NCBI GenBank assembly: GCA_030268105.1
Contig: BSDZ01000056.1
Span: forward strand, 1 to 64,000
Direction: 5' to 3'
Length of the DNA: 64,000 bases
Origin: Volvox africanus
Lineage: Eukaryota > Chlorophyta > Chlorophyceae > Chlamydomonadales > Volvocaceae
In this document: positions 38,223-49,212 of the stretch, one piece after another
How the letters are laid out: each line of letters starts with the position of its first letter
Numbering within the stretch: position 1 is the stretch's first letter
The notes under the pieces: model-generated
The model's database searches: none
What the model was told of the DNA's origin: nothing
Seen by the model: the letters and a program-made list of their open reading frames with translations, nothing else
Position numbers and translations under genes: made by a program

Positions 38223-38326
38223 GGATCCTGGATCGCGTGTTTCTGGGGTCGTAACCCTCCATGTGGTGGGGTTTCTTTACCTCGCACCCATTACTCCTCC
38301 ATTGCACAAACAGGGACAATCAAGAC

Positions 38327-38442
38327 GTCCCGGCCAAAGCCACTCCGGCGGCTAAGGCCCCCCCTTTGTCCCAGCCAAAGCCGCTCCAGCGGCTAAGGCC
38401 CCCCTTTTGTCCCAGCCAAAGCCGCTCCGGCGGCTAAAGCCC
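38327..38442. repeat. GC-rich 39-bp minisatellite, unit 4 (3 copies)
   Basis: Three tandem copies of about 39 bp containing CCAAAGCCGCTCCGGCGGCT and AAGGCCCCCC. Each copy holds a GCCGCTCC(A/G)GCGGC stem that could form a hairpin. Equivalent positions are 8712-8826, 18899-19014, 28071-28186 and 59174-59288. It is open in several frames on both strands, as expected for a period divisible by three. Confidence 0.9.
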
Positions 38443-38742
38443 GCTTCTTTTTGCCACTCGTTACACAAGCAAAGGACAATACGTCCCAGCCACAGCCGCC
38501 CTGGAGGCAGAGCCCCCGACCAGTCCACACCAGGGCATTAAATCTGCGTGGAAAGGGTTTGTTAGTCAGTAAGGACATGTCTAATTATTATCGTAAGAAC
38601 TGAGCGACACAATAAAACAGGCAGGCCAAGTCCCACACTTACCTTCTGATGACTAACATTAAGCCCTGATAAGATGCATGCAATCCCCCCTTTGTTTCCC
38701 TTGCTCCACCCCTCACTCCACATATTCCTTCGGCATGCGCAT

Positions 38743-39732
38743 CTAGTTGTTGTTCTCAAGTCTGCTATATGCGACTTGCAAGTGTTCGAAGGCTTTGAAG
38801 GCCAACACCCTGTGCTGCCCACCGAGCAGGTGACGGTGTGGGTTCACCTGCCACCTGAGCCTGTCGTACACAGCCTTCCGTCCCTGGGTTTTGAACTTTT
38901 CCGGAGCAAGCTGGAAGATGAGACGGTCGCCAAGTGCCTCATCTTCCAGATTGCTAAATGTGATCACCCACTCAACCACATCCGCATTTGTAAGCCCCTC
39001 AGTGGGTATGACGACATGGCTCACGTGGCCCAACCCGTTTTCTGCACTTTGGGTATCTCCGCTTTCGGCCACGTCCCTCTCGTGGCACACCACATTCTCC
39101 GCACTTTGGGTATCTCCACTTTCGGCCACGTCCCTCTCGTGGCACACCACATTCTCCGCACTTTGGGTATCTCCGCTTTCGGCCACGTCCCTCTCGTGGC
39201 ACACCACGTTATCCGCACTTTGGGTATCTCCACTTTCGGCCACGTCCCTCTCGTGGCACACCACATTCTCCGCACTTTGGGTATCTCCGCTTTCGGCCAC
39301 GTCCCTCTCGTGGCACACCATGTTATCCGCACTTTCGGTATCTCTGCTTTTGGCCACGTCCCTCTCGTGGCACACCACATTATCCGCACTTTCGGTATCT
39401 CCGCTTTCGGCCACGTCCCTCTCGTGGCACACCACGTTATCTGCACTTTGGGTATCTCCGCTTTCGGCCACGTCCCTCTCGTGGCACACCACGTTATCCG
39501 CACTTTGGGTATCTCCGCTTTCGGCCATGTGCCTCTCGTAGTTAACCTCACTCTCATAATTGCCGATATGGACCACTGGCACCTCGTGGTCGATTTTGCT
39601 CTTGATGCTCTGCGCATCCTGGTGTTGGAACACAGACACCTCATAGTCAAACCCATCACTTTTGGTCCTATTTTTCCAGGGCTGAACTTCATGGTCAGGC
39701 TCACTGACGTCTGCCTCGTTGGGTATCTCCAT
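38743..39732 (-). CDS. 19-aa repeat protein frame, unit 4 (329 codons, minus strand)
   Basis: Long frame of unknown function. After a leader rich in Asp, Glu and Ser with DHEV/DYEV motifs, it carries tandem copies of HERDVAESGDTQSADNVVC (19 residues from a 57-bp minisatellite, 8 copies in this unit). It ends with a non-repeat tail of about 90 residues. In other units the frame extends about 30 codons further upstream; here TCTAAGAACC near 39745 introduces a stop. No signal peptide or membrane segment is evident. The opposite strand (38674-39909, 411 codons from an ATG, repeating GISAFGHVPLVAHHVIRTL) is also fully open in the mirror register, so which strand codes, if either, is not settled. 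I favour minus because of its hydrophilic composition and degenerate DHEV repeats, but only weakly. The frame may be one exon. Confidence 0.4.
   Translation of the reverse strand: MEIPNEADVSEPDHEVQPWKNRTKSDGFDYEVSVFQHQDAQSIKSKIDHEVPVVHIGNYESEVNYERHMAESGDTQSADNVVCHERDVAESGDTQSADNVVCHERDVAESGDTESADNVVCHERDVAKSRDTESADNMVCHERDVAESGDTQSAENVVCHERDVAESGDTQSADNVVCHERDVAESGDTQSAENVVCHERDVAESGDTQSAENVVCHERDVAESGDTQSAENGLGHVSHVVIPTEGLTNADVVEWVITFSNLEDEALGDRLIFQLAPEKFKTQGRKAVYDRLRWQVNPHRHLLGGQHRVLAFKAFEHLQVAYSRLENNN
39042..39540. repeat. 57-bp minisatellite, unit 4 (8 repeats)
   Basis: Eight copies. The variant order matches unit 3 except for single changes, for example ACATTCTCC in the first repeat and TCTCTGCTTTTGG near 39350. 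This supports descent of the two arrays from one ancestral array or conversion between them. Confidence 0.95.
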
Positions 39733-42047
39733 AGGAACGACTGTCTAAGAACCCATAATCCAGCCAGATATTTGCTGCATGGACGGCAACCTAAGTTGCC
39801 AGCACAGCACCTTCGGCTGCAGATGCACCGCGGTCGAAGAGAGAAATATGGTCCTGCGGCAATGGGCAAAAAATTAATTTTCTGTGACTTAAAAAGGTTC
39901 AGGCTTTGACCTTGACCGTGAGGCGGCGGCGGCATCCCAATCACAAACAGCTACAACGCAAGGAAAGCTGCCCATATAGTTAATTTTTAATTAAGCTTAG
40001 CAAAGACATCGGTGGAGTCAGCCACGAAAATTGGAAAAGGCTCGAGCGTACCTTGGGTAGAAGACCTCGAAGCATGTCCGCGCCAGGTAGAAGATTCCAC
40101 TGAGCATGGCTTTTAGGACGGGCCTAGCGACACAGCTCATGGTATCCGAATCCACGCAAACAAGCAAGCCTATCCAAAGACCAGGTGTGCTTGCAGCTTA
40201 AGGCTGCGGTGTGCGTATGTTGAAAGTCAAGTTGGATAGAGATAGAGTGTGCAGAGCAGGTAGCAGTAAACAACGTTGCATTTAAAACGCTGTAGTGAGA
40301 AAATGCGCACTGAACGGCCTAAGTAGCAAAAATTTGATGAAAGTACGGCGGAGAGTGTACCTCCATCATAATCTGCCCTGCCAGGGGCTTCCTTACATCT
40401 GTGAGAAACTTTGAGGTATTTCGTTGCTTACGGAAAGCTTTCAATCAATCCACGGTCATGATGGCACAGGGAAGTTATGTGCATTCAGTACTAAGCTGGA
40501 ATCACGGCCAGTAGCATCTGAGGACGACGCGAAGTTGAACCTCTTTTTAATAACTGAAACATGGGAAATGACAGGGTCTATTACTGCATCTGAAAAGGGC
40601 AAACCACCTCCTGGCTTTCTGAGAACCACAATTCCGAAGCAAACTTGATACGAAGTCGCACATGTACATGGAAGTATATGAACTATAATCACATTACTGT
40701 AGACATAATACAGGACACAGAATAGAATACACATATGTTTTGTAGGTTCCTTTGGAAGGCTTAGGGTTACTGCCCCGGGGAAGAACACTGCTTGCCAATA
40801 CATACTGCCTTCCGCGCATGCATGGCGCCGGCATGATGCTCGATGTAAATTACATTACTCCAACGCGATGAACACCCGGGATAGATCTCGCTCAGAACCT
40901 CGCTCTGGCAACCAGTCACCTTCGCGATGCCCACCCGTTCGTTGGAGCTTTGCGCCCCACCCTAGCTGAGACCTGTTATGGCTTCGTCCAACACCTCCGT
41001 CTACTGCCTCCCCTTGGTCCGTAGCCCTTCTGCCCGGTCGCCTGACAACTGCCGCACCCATTCACACCATCCCCGCACATGCAGCCCGTCTGGCGAGCTA
41101 AATAACGCATAATAGATTGGGGCATAACAAATTCACCACGCAACCAAATTTTGACACGAAACAATCCAACAAACACGACGTGTTTTTTGTCCCGAGACAC
41201 TCTGATTATGACTCCAGGGGGACACGTTGTGCTTAGGGCACACTGCCACACTAATTCAATGGTCAATGGTTGCACTTCATCCAGATGATGTAGATAGGTT
41301 GCAACCATCCAGATAGATCCTACATCTAGGGGGAAAACACCATCATTGGAACTTGCGCTTGGAATGAGCCTGCTTTGAGAATTATTTCAGAAATTATTCG
41401 GCGGAAGTTGTGGCCTGTTGTTGTACAGCGGTGGTGGGTTCAGGGCCCGCAGGACAAGAGTTGTGTCGGTCTACTTGAAGACGGAACAAGGAGATGAACG
41501 TTTGGAAGTTGAGATAGCAGTTTGAAGATTGGGATGTACGAACACACTGTCATGGCACACTTCATGAACGGTTGGGAAATGTGGTGTTTGGTCTGTAAAA
41601 ATGTCCAATGGGAACGCTGCCTCGACTAAACCCTAAGCTTAATGGTTACAACTGGCCATATGCCGCCTAGATGGCCGCGCGGGTTGACGAACGAACGTTT
41701 ACGGTATGTCGGTAGGTTGCTTGATGTAGATATGTTGCAACCTTTTAAGCCATGCAAGCTGCAGCAACGGACTCTTAATGTGTCTGTCCTAGATGCCTGC
41801 TCGTAGATGTGGACTTTGGATAGGTTGGCCCTCCCCGATTCCTTGATCAACCGCTGCACTCACGCGTTTAGGAAGCAACAGCAAAACAATTACGCTTGGG
41901 ATTTAACGACTCCCTGAAGAAATTATGTACACTTCATTTGGCCCACTCCCCTCCATTGGTGCGCATATCCGTTAGGCTGATGGTTCTTTCCATCTATGCA
42001 ACCTGGGAAATAGCAACAAAATATGCCGTGTGAGGATTAATGATATG

Positions 42048-42049
<2 letters not shown>

Positions 42050-42102
<53 letters not shown>
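42050..42102. repeat. CA microsatellite, unit 5
   Basis: About 27 uninterrupted CA dinucleotides, almost the same length as in unit 4. Confidence 0.95.
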
Positions 42103-42105
<3 letters not shown>

Positions 42106-44106
42106 GGCAAGTGAACGTGCACGCCGCATGCCTGCACTAATTGGGAGTGCTTATTTTGCATCCCCAAACTCATCCATTTGCGCGCGAGGAGTGATTCGGG
42201 ATGTTGGCACACCATGTCGCGCCGCGCCACGTTGTGCTGCCCCACGTCACGCGAGCAAACTTCTAAATTCACAGAATTTTACATTTAAGCAGCGCAGCAT
42301 ATATACATATTTATAGCCAATATTACTGATAGCTCACTTTATCCAGGCCGCGGAATTTAAGAATCGAATAAAGGAGGTTCTTCAGCTTTAAAGATTCTGT
42401 CCGCCAGGCGCTGATCGCTTTGGCTGCCTCGTACAGTTAAATAAGAGTTCGAAATATGTCGAATTTACGTAGTCAGTTGCATTTATATGTGCAAGAGAAG
42501 TTCACATTACCAATGACCACAAACAAAGTAAAGAGCGAAGTAAAGCTTTCTATACTGAATGTCATAGGGACAAACCAGAGCTGGGACTGCTCCGGGACAA
42601 ACGCAAATGGTCATTTTTGCGGGCACAGGGGCTTATCCAACACTGCACCCATTCTGGTCTTGTAACAAATATGTTCCCCTGGCTTGATAGTTAGAAGTGT
42701 ACCTTAAAATTGGGTCTGGGAAAATTGGGTTTGGAGGTGCATGGTGTTGGACCCTTAGCCTTTTCGAGCTCTTTGAGCAGTCTTGCTTACCCAAGCATTC
42801 ATTTGTGCCTTTGATCTTGTCAAAAAAATGTAGTTAAGGTTTTTTAGATCAAAACAAGCTTATGAAGAAGAAATAGAACAAAATTCAAAATTATATAGAA
42901 CATTAAGTAATAGACCAGAAGAAAGAACTGACCAAGTTATACGAAATTAAAAATGAGCTTTTACTAAGCGTTCACAATATTTTGCATTGACGCCCACATC
43001 TATGCTGCGGTGATGTTGCCTACCCGTCACGCCCTACCCTAGACGGACCACATGTAGCCATTCCCGCCTTCGTTCGAAGGCCTCCAATCAGCCCCAGATG
43101 CACAATAATCTTAACTCCAACTATCCAAACTTCCGAAGCCTACAGCTCCAAATCCTAAGCCCGTACCGACCGTTGCATGCCTCGCATCCGGGGTCTGAGT
43201 ACAACATGTACAACATACAACTGATCGCTTAATAAATTATCAACTCCCCATATCTTCTGCCGGAAGCACAATGCAGAATTACCGAAAGTTCGAATACGTA
43301 GGCCGATAGGCCGATAGGCCGATAGCAGATGGACGCGGGAGAGAGAGTAGAGCCACGAGAGAGGAGAAGGAAACATGGCGGAACGTGTGGCGCTTACTAC
43401 AACCCCCTGCTGCAAACCTCTCTCGGCAAAGTTGGAACGTAAGCCCGATCCTTCGTAATAAGCAGCATTCTCATCCAGTTCGAATAGAATTTAGCAAGAA
43501 CAGCAACACAGGAAGGGATAGAATCCCAATCTCAATCTTGACTTTGTGCCTTCCTCATTATTACGCGGTTTTCACTCTAACTGCGCAATCCGGCACGACC
43601 GCCACGGCCGCGCCGCGAAATAACGACCATTCGTTTTCCAGGTCCTAATATGGCAGACAACGGCCGAAAGGAAAGCCCGGTATTGCATAGTACATATCAT
43701 CGTACTGCTCGTCCATGGCATCCCACAGATCCGAGACGCTGCCATCGGTGTGAAGCCCCTGCAGCCGTATATCCGTGCAGGGCCGCGCATAAGCCTAAGG
43801 GTTTTATCATTTGTACAACGGTAGGACATAAAAAGATTTGATCTGTCGTAACAAGTCACCAGATAATCAGGGCCAGGGCCAGGGCCAGGGCCAGGGCCAG
43901 GGCCAGGGCTAGCTCGGACGCCTAACCCGATAGGACACGAGTAGTAAGTTTGCTCCTCCCAAAGTGGAATACCAGGTCTCTTATCATCTTCCTTCCATCC
44001 ATCCTTCCCGGTGCACCCTAGTAAGCACCTGGATTGCTGAGACCCACGGGTCCATGGCTTAGCATGCCCTCTGAGCCCCGCCCCATGAGCCCCACTCCCT
44101 ACTCAC

Positions 44107-46174
44107 CGGCCAGCACTAACACGGTGGGGGCAATGTCAATGTGCTGCGTCGTGGTAACCACCTTGGAGCCGGCAGCCAGACCCGGGCCCTGAGGCCAGGG
44201 ACGACGGGTGGAGGGGTGAAGTCCAGGGATTTCTGCCACAAAAGGATAAGGGTTCTTGAGTATTAGGCTAGGAGGGCAAAGGACAGGCGGACGGAGGTTG
44301 GGACTACGATTTTAGGCGGGGGAGGCAGGGTTAAAGATGCAACAGAAAGGTGCGTGCAAGGATTTATGGCAAGGACGACGGAGGGCCTGGTTCTGGTGGC
44401 AGTGGTTGCCTCATGTTAAAGGAAGGAGGGGGCGATGATACGAAATCTACAATCTATAATCTATATTATTATACACCTATCCCCACCCCACCCACGCCCC
44501 TCCCACCTAACGCCACGACCATCTCTCATCCACAGCTCGCATGCACCTCAGCGGCACTCGGTGGATCTCCTCTAAGAAGGTCACATTTGCGGCCGTGAGG
44601 GGGTCTCGCGCCCGCAGCCACGCTGGCTTCCCACTAACCCCCGGGTCATTCTGGGCGGTCGTGGCAGTGCCGCTCCACTCAGCTCCTCCCACAGTGTCAG
44701 GCCGCAAGTAAATAAGGCCTACGCGTTTGGATGGTGGCTGGCGTCGTCCCCGGTAGGGAATGTGGAATCAATCGGGGCGTAAGCTAAGTAGCCGCCAAGG
44801 CCGTGCATAATCGTAGAAAGAAGAGCGATGGGAACCGTGATGATGTATACTATCGGTGTTGTTGGCGACAGCGAAGAGGTGCTGCGAGAGACGTTGGTAG
44901 ATGCAAGCAAAAGTTAATGTATGAGTGCTTGCCCCCTCCCCCCGCATTCACCTGTGTATAGCGTGGTGTACCCAGCTTTCTGCAGCCAGGTGGGGAGCCA
45001 CTCGCGATCCAAATCCAGCGCACGGAATTTTGCAGAACCTCCTGTATGTGAGGAAGGGGTTGTGGGTTCGCGGGCCAGGGCCTCGGGGATGACGAATTTA
45101 ATTTGTGGAAAAATGGTTTCCGCGGCCAGACGGCGAACCCCTTGGGGTGGCAAAAGAATGAATGGAAGAACGGAAGGACAGAACGAACTCGCTTTGTGGA
45201 CGGCCCAGAAAGGGGAGGGGTCTGCGGTGAGAACAGGAAGGTTGACTAGGAAGGATGATAGTGCCTAGAGTTGAAGGGATGCAGAGCCGCGGAGCGCGGA
45301 GGGCTGGCGGGTTTCAGTTGCTGTTGGGTCAAATGACAGTCATCCGTCCACCTCCGGGAGAGGGGTTGTCATCAATGGCCATTGGGGCGGCCTTTCCTTG
45401 TCTCCTGTCTCGCTCATAAATGTAAATCTGTGCTTAGAAAAAGGTGGTAATGAGAAACTCTTAAATATGTCTGGTTCCGGAGCATGACCTACACCAAAAC
45501 CCGGGTCCATGTTCGCTCCGCCAATTAACCTGACTGACGGTAATGACAAGGGGCCGCACGTCGCAATGTGGCTTCGAAGCCACCCGTCCACCCAGGAATA
45601 CTTCTTCCATCGGGGGAGATCGGGTATTACCGTCTGAGGCTTACGATCGTATCCAGGCTAGTCGGGGACGGCAGGGTGGAACCTGTCATTTAAAACTTGA
45701 CGTACCGTGTGGTCCGAGCACGTCTGTGAAATTGGTATTGGGACTCAGCTGGCCGCGTTGGAGGCTGACCCGGGAAGGGCAGCAGATGGGAGTAGTGACG
45801 AAATGGTTCGTAAAGGTGACACCTGGTTTGCAGCAACATCGGGACATAACCGAATAAGGAACCGATGCCTGCAGGAACTGACAGGAAGATTACCAACTTC
45901 CAACAACCAACCATTTTTACTTACCAGCTCAAAGAATCTTGAACAACATCTATGATTCAAGAAAATTTCTGAACATTCCTGGTCGCGTCGTCGTGCACGA
46001 AAGTCGCACGTCGCCAAATGATTGATGGTCCGGTTACGATGCCCTTACCTCGGTCTCGCAAAAGCCGTTTCGTCGCCGGTACTGAGATTAATCTACATCA
46101 TCTACAAGGATAAGGATAGAGTTTGGACGCCGTGCTACAGATGCCGAATATGTGATGATACCCAGATACAGCAT
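44107..46174 (-). pseudogene. Arylsulfatase pseudogene, unit 5
   Basis: Collinear with unit 4: piece 1 at 46088-46174, the CCPSR piece at 45706-45868, the GGSAKF piece at 44952-45041, the TFLEE piece inside 44507-44707, and the HIDIAPTV piece at 44107-44188. I saw no differences from unit 4 in these pieces. All the shared defects are present. Confidence 0.81.
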
Positions 46175-48326
46175 TACATTTAGAAATCGCTTCCTTTGAA
46201 ATTTCTTTGGATTAAACGATTTATTTGACGGAAATTCTTACGTGGAAATTCTTTACTCGACGGAAGAAGTATTTCAAGATATGCTCATTTCATGCAAAGC
46301 ATGACGTTGGTTGGCTTGGGGGCTGTTGCCGTTATTGAACAAAAGGGTAGAACAAAGGTGAGGGACGAGAGGGGACTCATGTTTTCTTCATGTAGCGCCT
46401 ATCACCCTACACTTGCCGCCTTCCGCCCGACCGCTGCATTGTAGCACGGAGCTGAACTTGTCTGCCGCGTCTGACTTCCTGCAATGGTAACTATGGAAAC
46501 GCCTGGCACTTGCACACAATTCTTGATTCAGGGAACTAAAGAAAACAAGTTCGAGACAAAAAGGCAAATAAAATTGTTCGATGCTCTTACGAGCAAGCCC
46601 AATCGGTGAAGCTGTCACGTCGGAAGCGCGATGGATCAACGGTGAACTGACAAGACTGTCGAAGCTCCCAAACCAACGATTTGATTGCATTTGCATACTT
46701 GTGAGAATTAAATAATGGTTAAGTGTATATGATCTTTCGGGCAATTGTTCAATCCCAACCGTAATTGTTTTGCTGTTGCTTCATAAACGCGTGAGTGCAG
46801 CGGTTGACCAAGGAACCAGGGAGGTCGAACTTATCAAAGTCCACATCTACCAGCAGGCACCTAGAATACACACATTTATAGTCCGTGCTGCAACTTGCAT
46901 GGTATGAAAGGTTACAACATATCTCAAATTTCTCGTTTCTACCTTTCCAACATCCTGTTTCTGTCCTCTCGTGCGACTTAAAGGCGGCATCCATATGCCT
47001 ACCCATTTGTTGCCTCGACCGGGTGCCTCAGGAATTAATTCCTAGCAATCAGCATCACAATTGTACGGGCGAAAATAATCCAATGGAACGATTGAGCCAG
47101 TTTGAATACTTGTCGTTCAGATACGCTATAGATTCGAAGCTAGCATGAACACAGGCAAGGGCGTGTGTGTGGGTTATGTACATCTGGTTGGTCACACATG
47201 TGCAGAGGCTAAGGTTTCAGCATGCCCGTACATGTGGCAGGGTGGATTCCCGATGCGGATGGAGCTTGCTCTGGTGTTGGTTTTGCAGACATATACAATG
47301 AATCACTTCTGCGCTGTATGTTAGCACACCAGCTATGGACAGGCAGAAAGCAACTGCGTGGACTCATGCGTGTCGTTGAGCATTAGACTACGTGTGTATC
47401 AGGCCTTGGCGCATGCTCTTTCACGCTTCGATGCCTTTGATTTTCCTTCAAACAGACTTATTATCGAACACGTTTCAATGGAAGATAAGCGCGTGGAAGG
47501 GAGATGCCACGAGAGAACTGTGCGTGTGGGGGCGTTGACGCGCGGCGGGCAGCAGCTGGGGCGCAATCAGTTGGGGCTCAGCCATATGGGCGCTTGCCAG
47601 GAGCCTCTTTGTCCGACACCATGGATCCGGCGCGATCCATGCACCCAGCGCACTTGTGAAGCGTATGGAGCTTGCTGTGTCGTTGATTATGCAGTTTTAT
47701 TCATTGTATATGCGCTGTATGCACAACGAGCTATGGGTAGCCGGAGATGAACCGTTCAAATAAATGCATGTTGGGCATTAGACTACGTGTGTATGAGGCC
47801 GGATGGCCGTGTCTATTTATACATTGATCAGGACGTATTCACATACGGCTGGTAGAGGATGCCACGGCATGGGAACAGTGACATCCACGACATTGTACGC
47901 CTGATGGCTGGTGCGTGCTCGTGCCTTCATGCATATCTAAGTTGTGGAGGGGCTGCGGGCTGAATGTGTGTGTATGTTTGTGTATGATACGTTCACGTTC
48001 ACTGTTTGGAAACTAGTTTGATAAGCCTCACCCCGCCGTTGGTATGGCCTATGGGTATGTGTTTATACCCCTTCACGTGATATATTGATGACGAGCATGT
48101 GAACCATGCAGCTGTGTTGACTGCATTACCGAGCTACTAGAGCTGTGTAAACATCTTGCCGTATCCGTTAATTGTGTAGGCGTGTACTCAGACAGGAAGG
48201 GCGCAGAAAACTGAAACATAATGACATCTTGTCACACTGTAGGGGCTACGCAGCAAATATGGAATTATTGACGAGGGTCTGAGCTCAGGGTGTGTGTGGT
48301 TAAGAAACTTACATGAAACACAAACA

Positions 48327-48487
48327 TGCTGGTGGTGGGTGCTGGTGGTGGGTGCTGAACCTGGGAAAACCACTGATTTCGGAGAAGTCGGCATGGGAGA
48401 CTGGATGAGGGTGCCCCGAAACACCGGGGAAGGTAGGGACTGCCAGGTTAGTGGCCACGGGTGATGTACCCCCCTATCCTACACACT
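48327..48487. mobile_element. 161-bp insertion with 10-bp target duplication, unit 5 only
   Basis: The other units read ACATGAAACACAAACAGAAT continuously. Unit 5 has AACACAAACA at 48317-48326, then 161 bp, then AACACAAACA again at 48488-48497. That is a 10-bp direct duplication with a single copy at the empty sites. The insert opens with a 13-bp motif TGCTGGTGGTGGG twice and a related third copy (TGCTGAACCTGGG), and contains a short CCCCG...CGGGG hairpin near 48416. No coding capacity and no clear terminal inverted repeats were seen. It is best read as a short non-autonomous transposon or retroposed fragment of unknown class. Confidence 0.65.
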
Positions 48488-48651
48488 AACACAAACAGAA
48501 TTATGAAAGTACCAATCACGATATAGTACAAAACATAGGTATCAGAGTCTGCCCAATTCAGGGTGGTATCGAAAGACACCGAATATGAATTCAATGCCCC
48601 ATATACATGTTTCGTTCCAGGGACAGGCAAAGTGCCCAAGGAATCTCCCAA
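48448..48651 (-). pseudogene. Membrane-segment frame disrupted by insertion, unit 5
   Basis: The frame is intact through NWADSDTYVLYYIVIGTF and IILFV. It then runs into the 161-bp insertion, which replaces the normal HVTFLTTHTLSSDPRQ tail with VCRIGGYITRGH and a stop. Two further substitutions (GDSLG for GASLD) lie upstream. The insertion is therefore inside this possible coding region. Confidence 0.4.
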
Positions 48652-48755
48652 GGATCCTGGATCGCGTGTTTCTGGGGTCGTAACCCTCCATGTGGTGGGG
48701 TTTCTTTACCTCGCACCCATTACTCCTCCATTGCACAAACAGGGACAATCAAGAC

Positions 48756-48911
48756 GTCCCGGCCAAAGCCACTCCGGCGGCTAAGGCCCCCCCTTTGTCC
48801 CAGCCAAAGCCGCTCCAGCGGCTAAGGCCCCCCCTTTGTTCCAGCCAAAGCCGCTCCAGCGGCTAAGGCCCCCCTTTTGTCGCAGCCAAAGCCGCTCCGG
48901 CGGCGAAAGCC
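48756..48911. repeat. GC-rich 39-bp minisatellite, unit 5 (4 copies)
   Basis: One copy more than in the other units, with private changes (TTGTTCCAGCC near 48837 and GTCGCAGCC near 48879). Confidence 0.9.
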
Positions 48912-49212
48912 CGCTTCTTTTTGCCACTCGTTACACAAGCAAAGGACAATACGTCCCAGCCACAGCCGCCCTGGAGGCAGAGCCCCCGACCAGTCCACAC
49001 CAGGGCATTAAATCTGCGTGGAAAGGGTTTGTTAGTCAGTAAGGACATGTCTAATTATTATCGTAAGAACTGAGCGACACAATAAAACAGGCAGGCCAAG
49101 TCCCACACTTACCTTCTGATGACTAACATTAAGCCCTGATAAGATGCATGCAATCCCCCCTTTGTTTCCCTTGCTCCACCCCTCGCTCATCATATTCCGT
49201 CGGCATGCGCAT

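Larger units (their letters stand above)
29576..39831. repeat. Tandem macrosatellite unit 4 (10,256 bp), reference copy
   Basis: Complete copy between the anchors at 29576 and 39832, used here as the reference for the layout. It shares several variants only with unit 5: CAAAAATTTG near 30073 and 40329, TTATATGTGC near 32224 and 42483, GCGTTCACAAT near 32710 and 42970, and GGCAGAAAGC near 37084 and 47342. This suggests that the two copies derive from a recent exchange or duplication. Confidence 0.97.

Noticed and set aside
29576..39831. The 10.3-kb unit as a ribosomal DNA repeat
   Set aside because: The unit length is typical of rDNA, but no 18S, 5.8S or 28S core sequence was found. A short GTCGTAACAAGTC near 33587 resembles the 3-prime end of small-subunit rRNA only over about 12 bases and is followed by unrelated sequence.
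38674..39909. Plus-strand 411-codon frame as the definite gene
   Set aside because: It has an ATG and is long, but the minus strand is equally open in mirror register and the 57-bp period alone opens several frames. It is recorded as the alternative, not as a separate gene.
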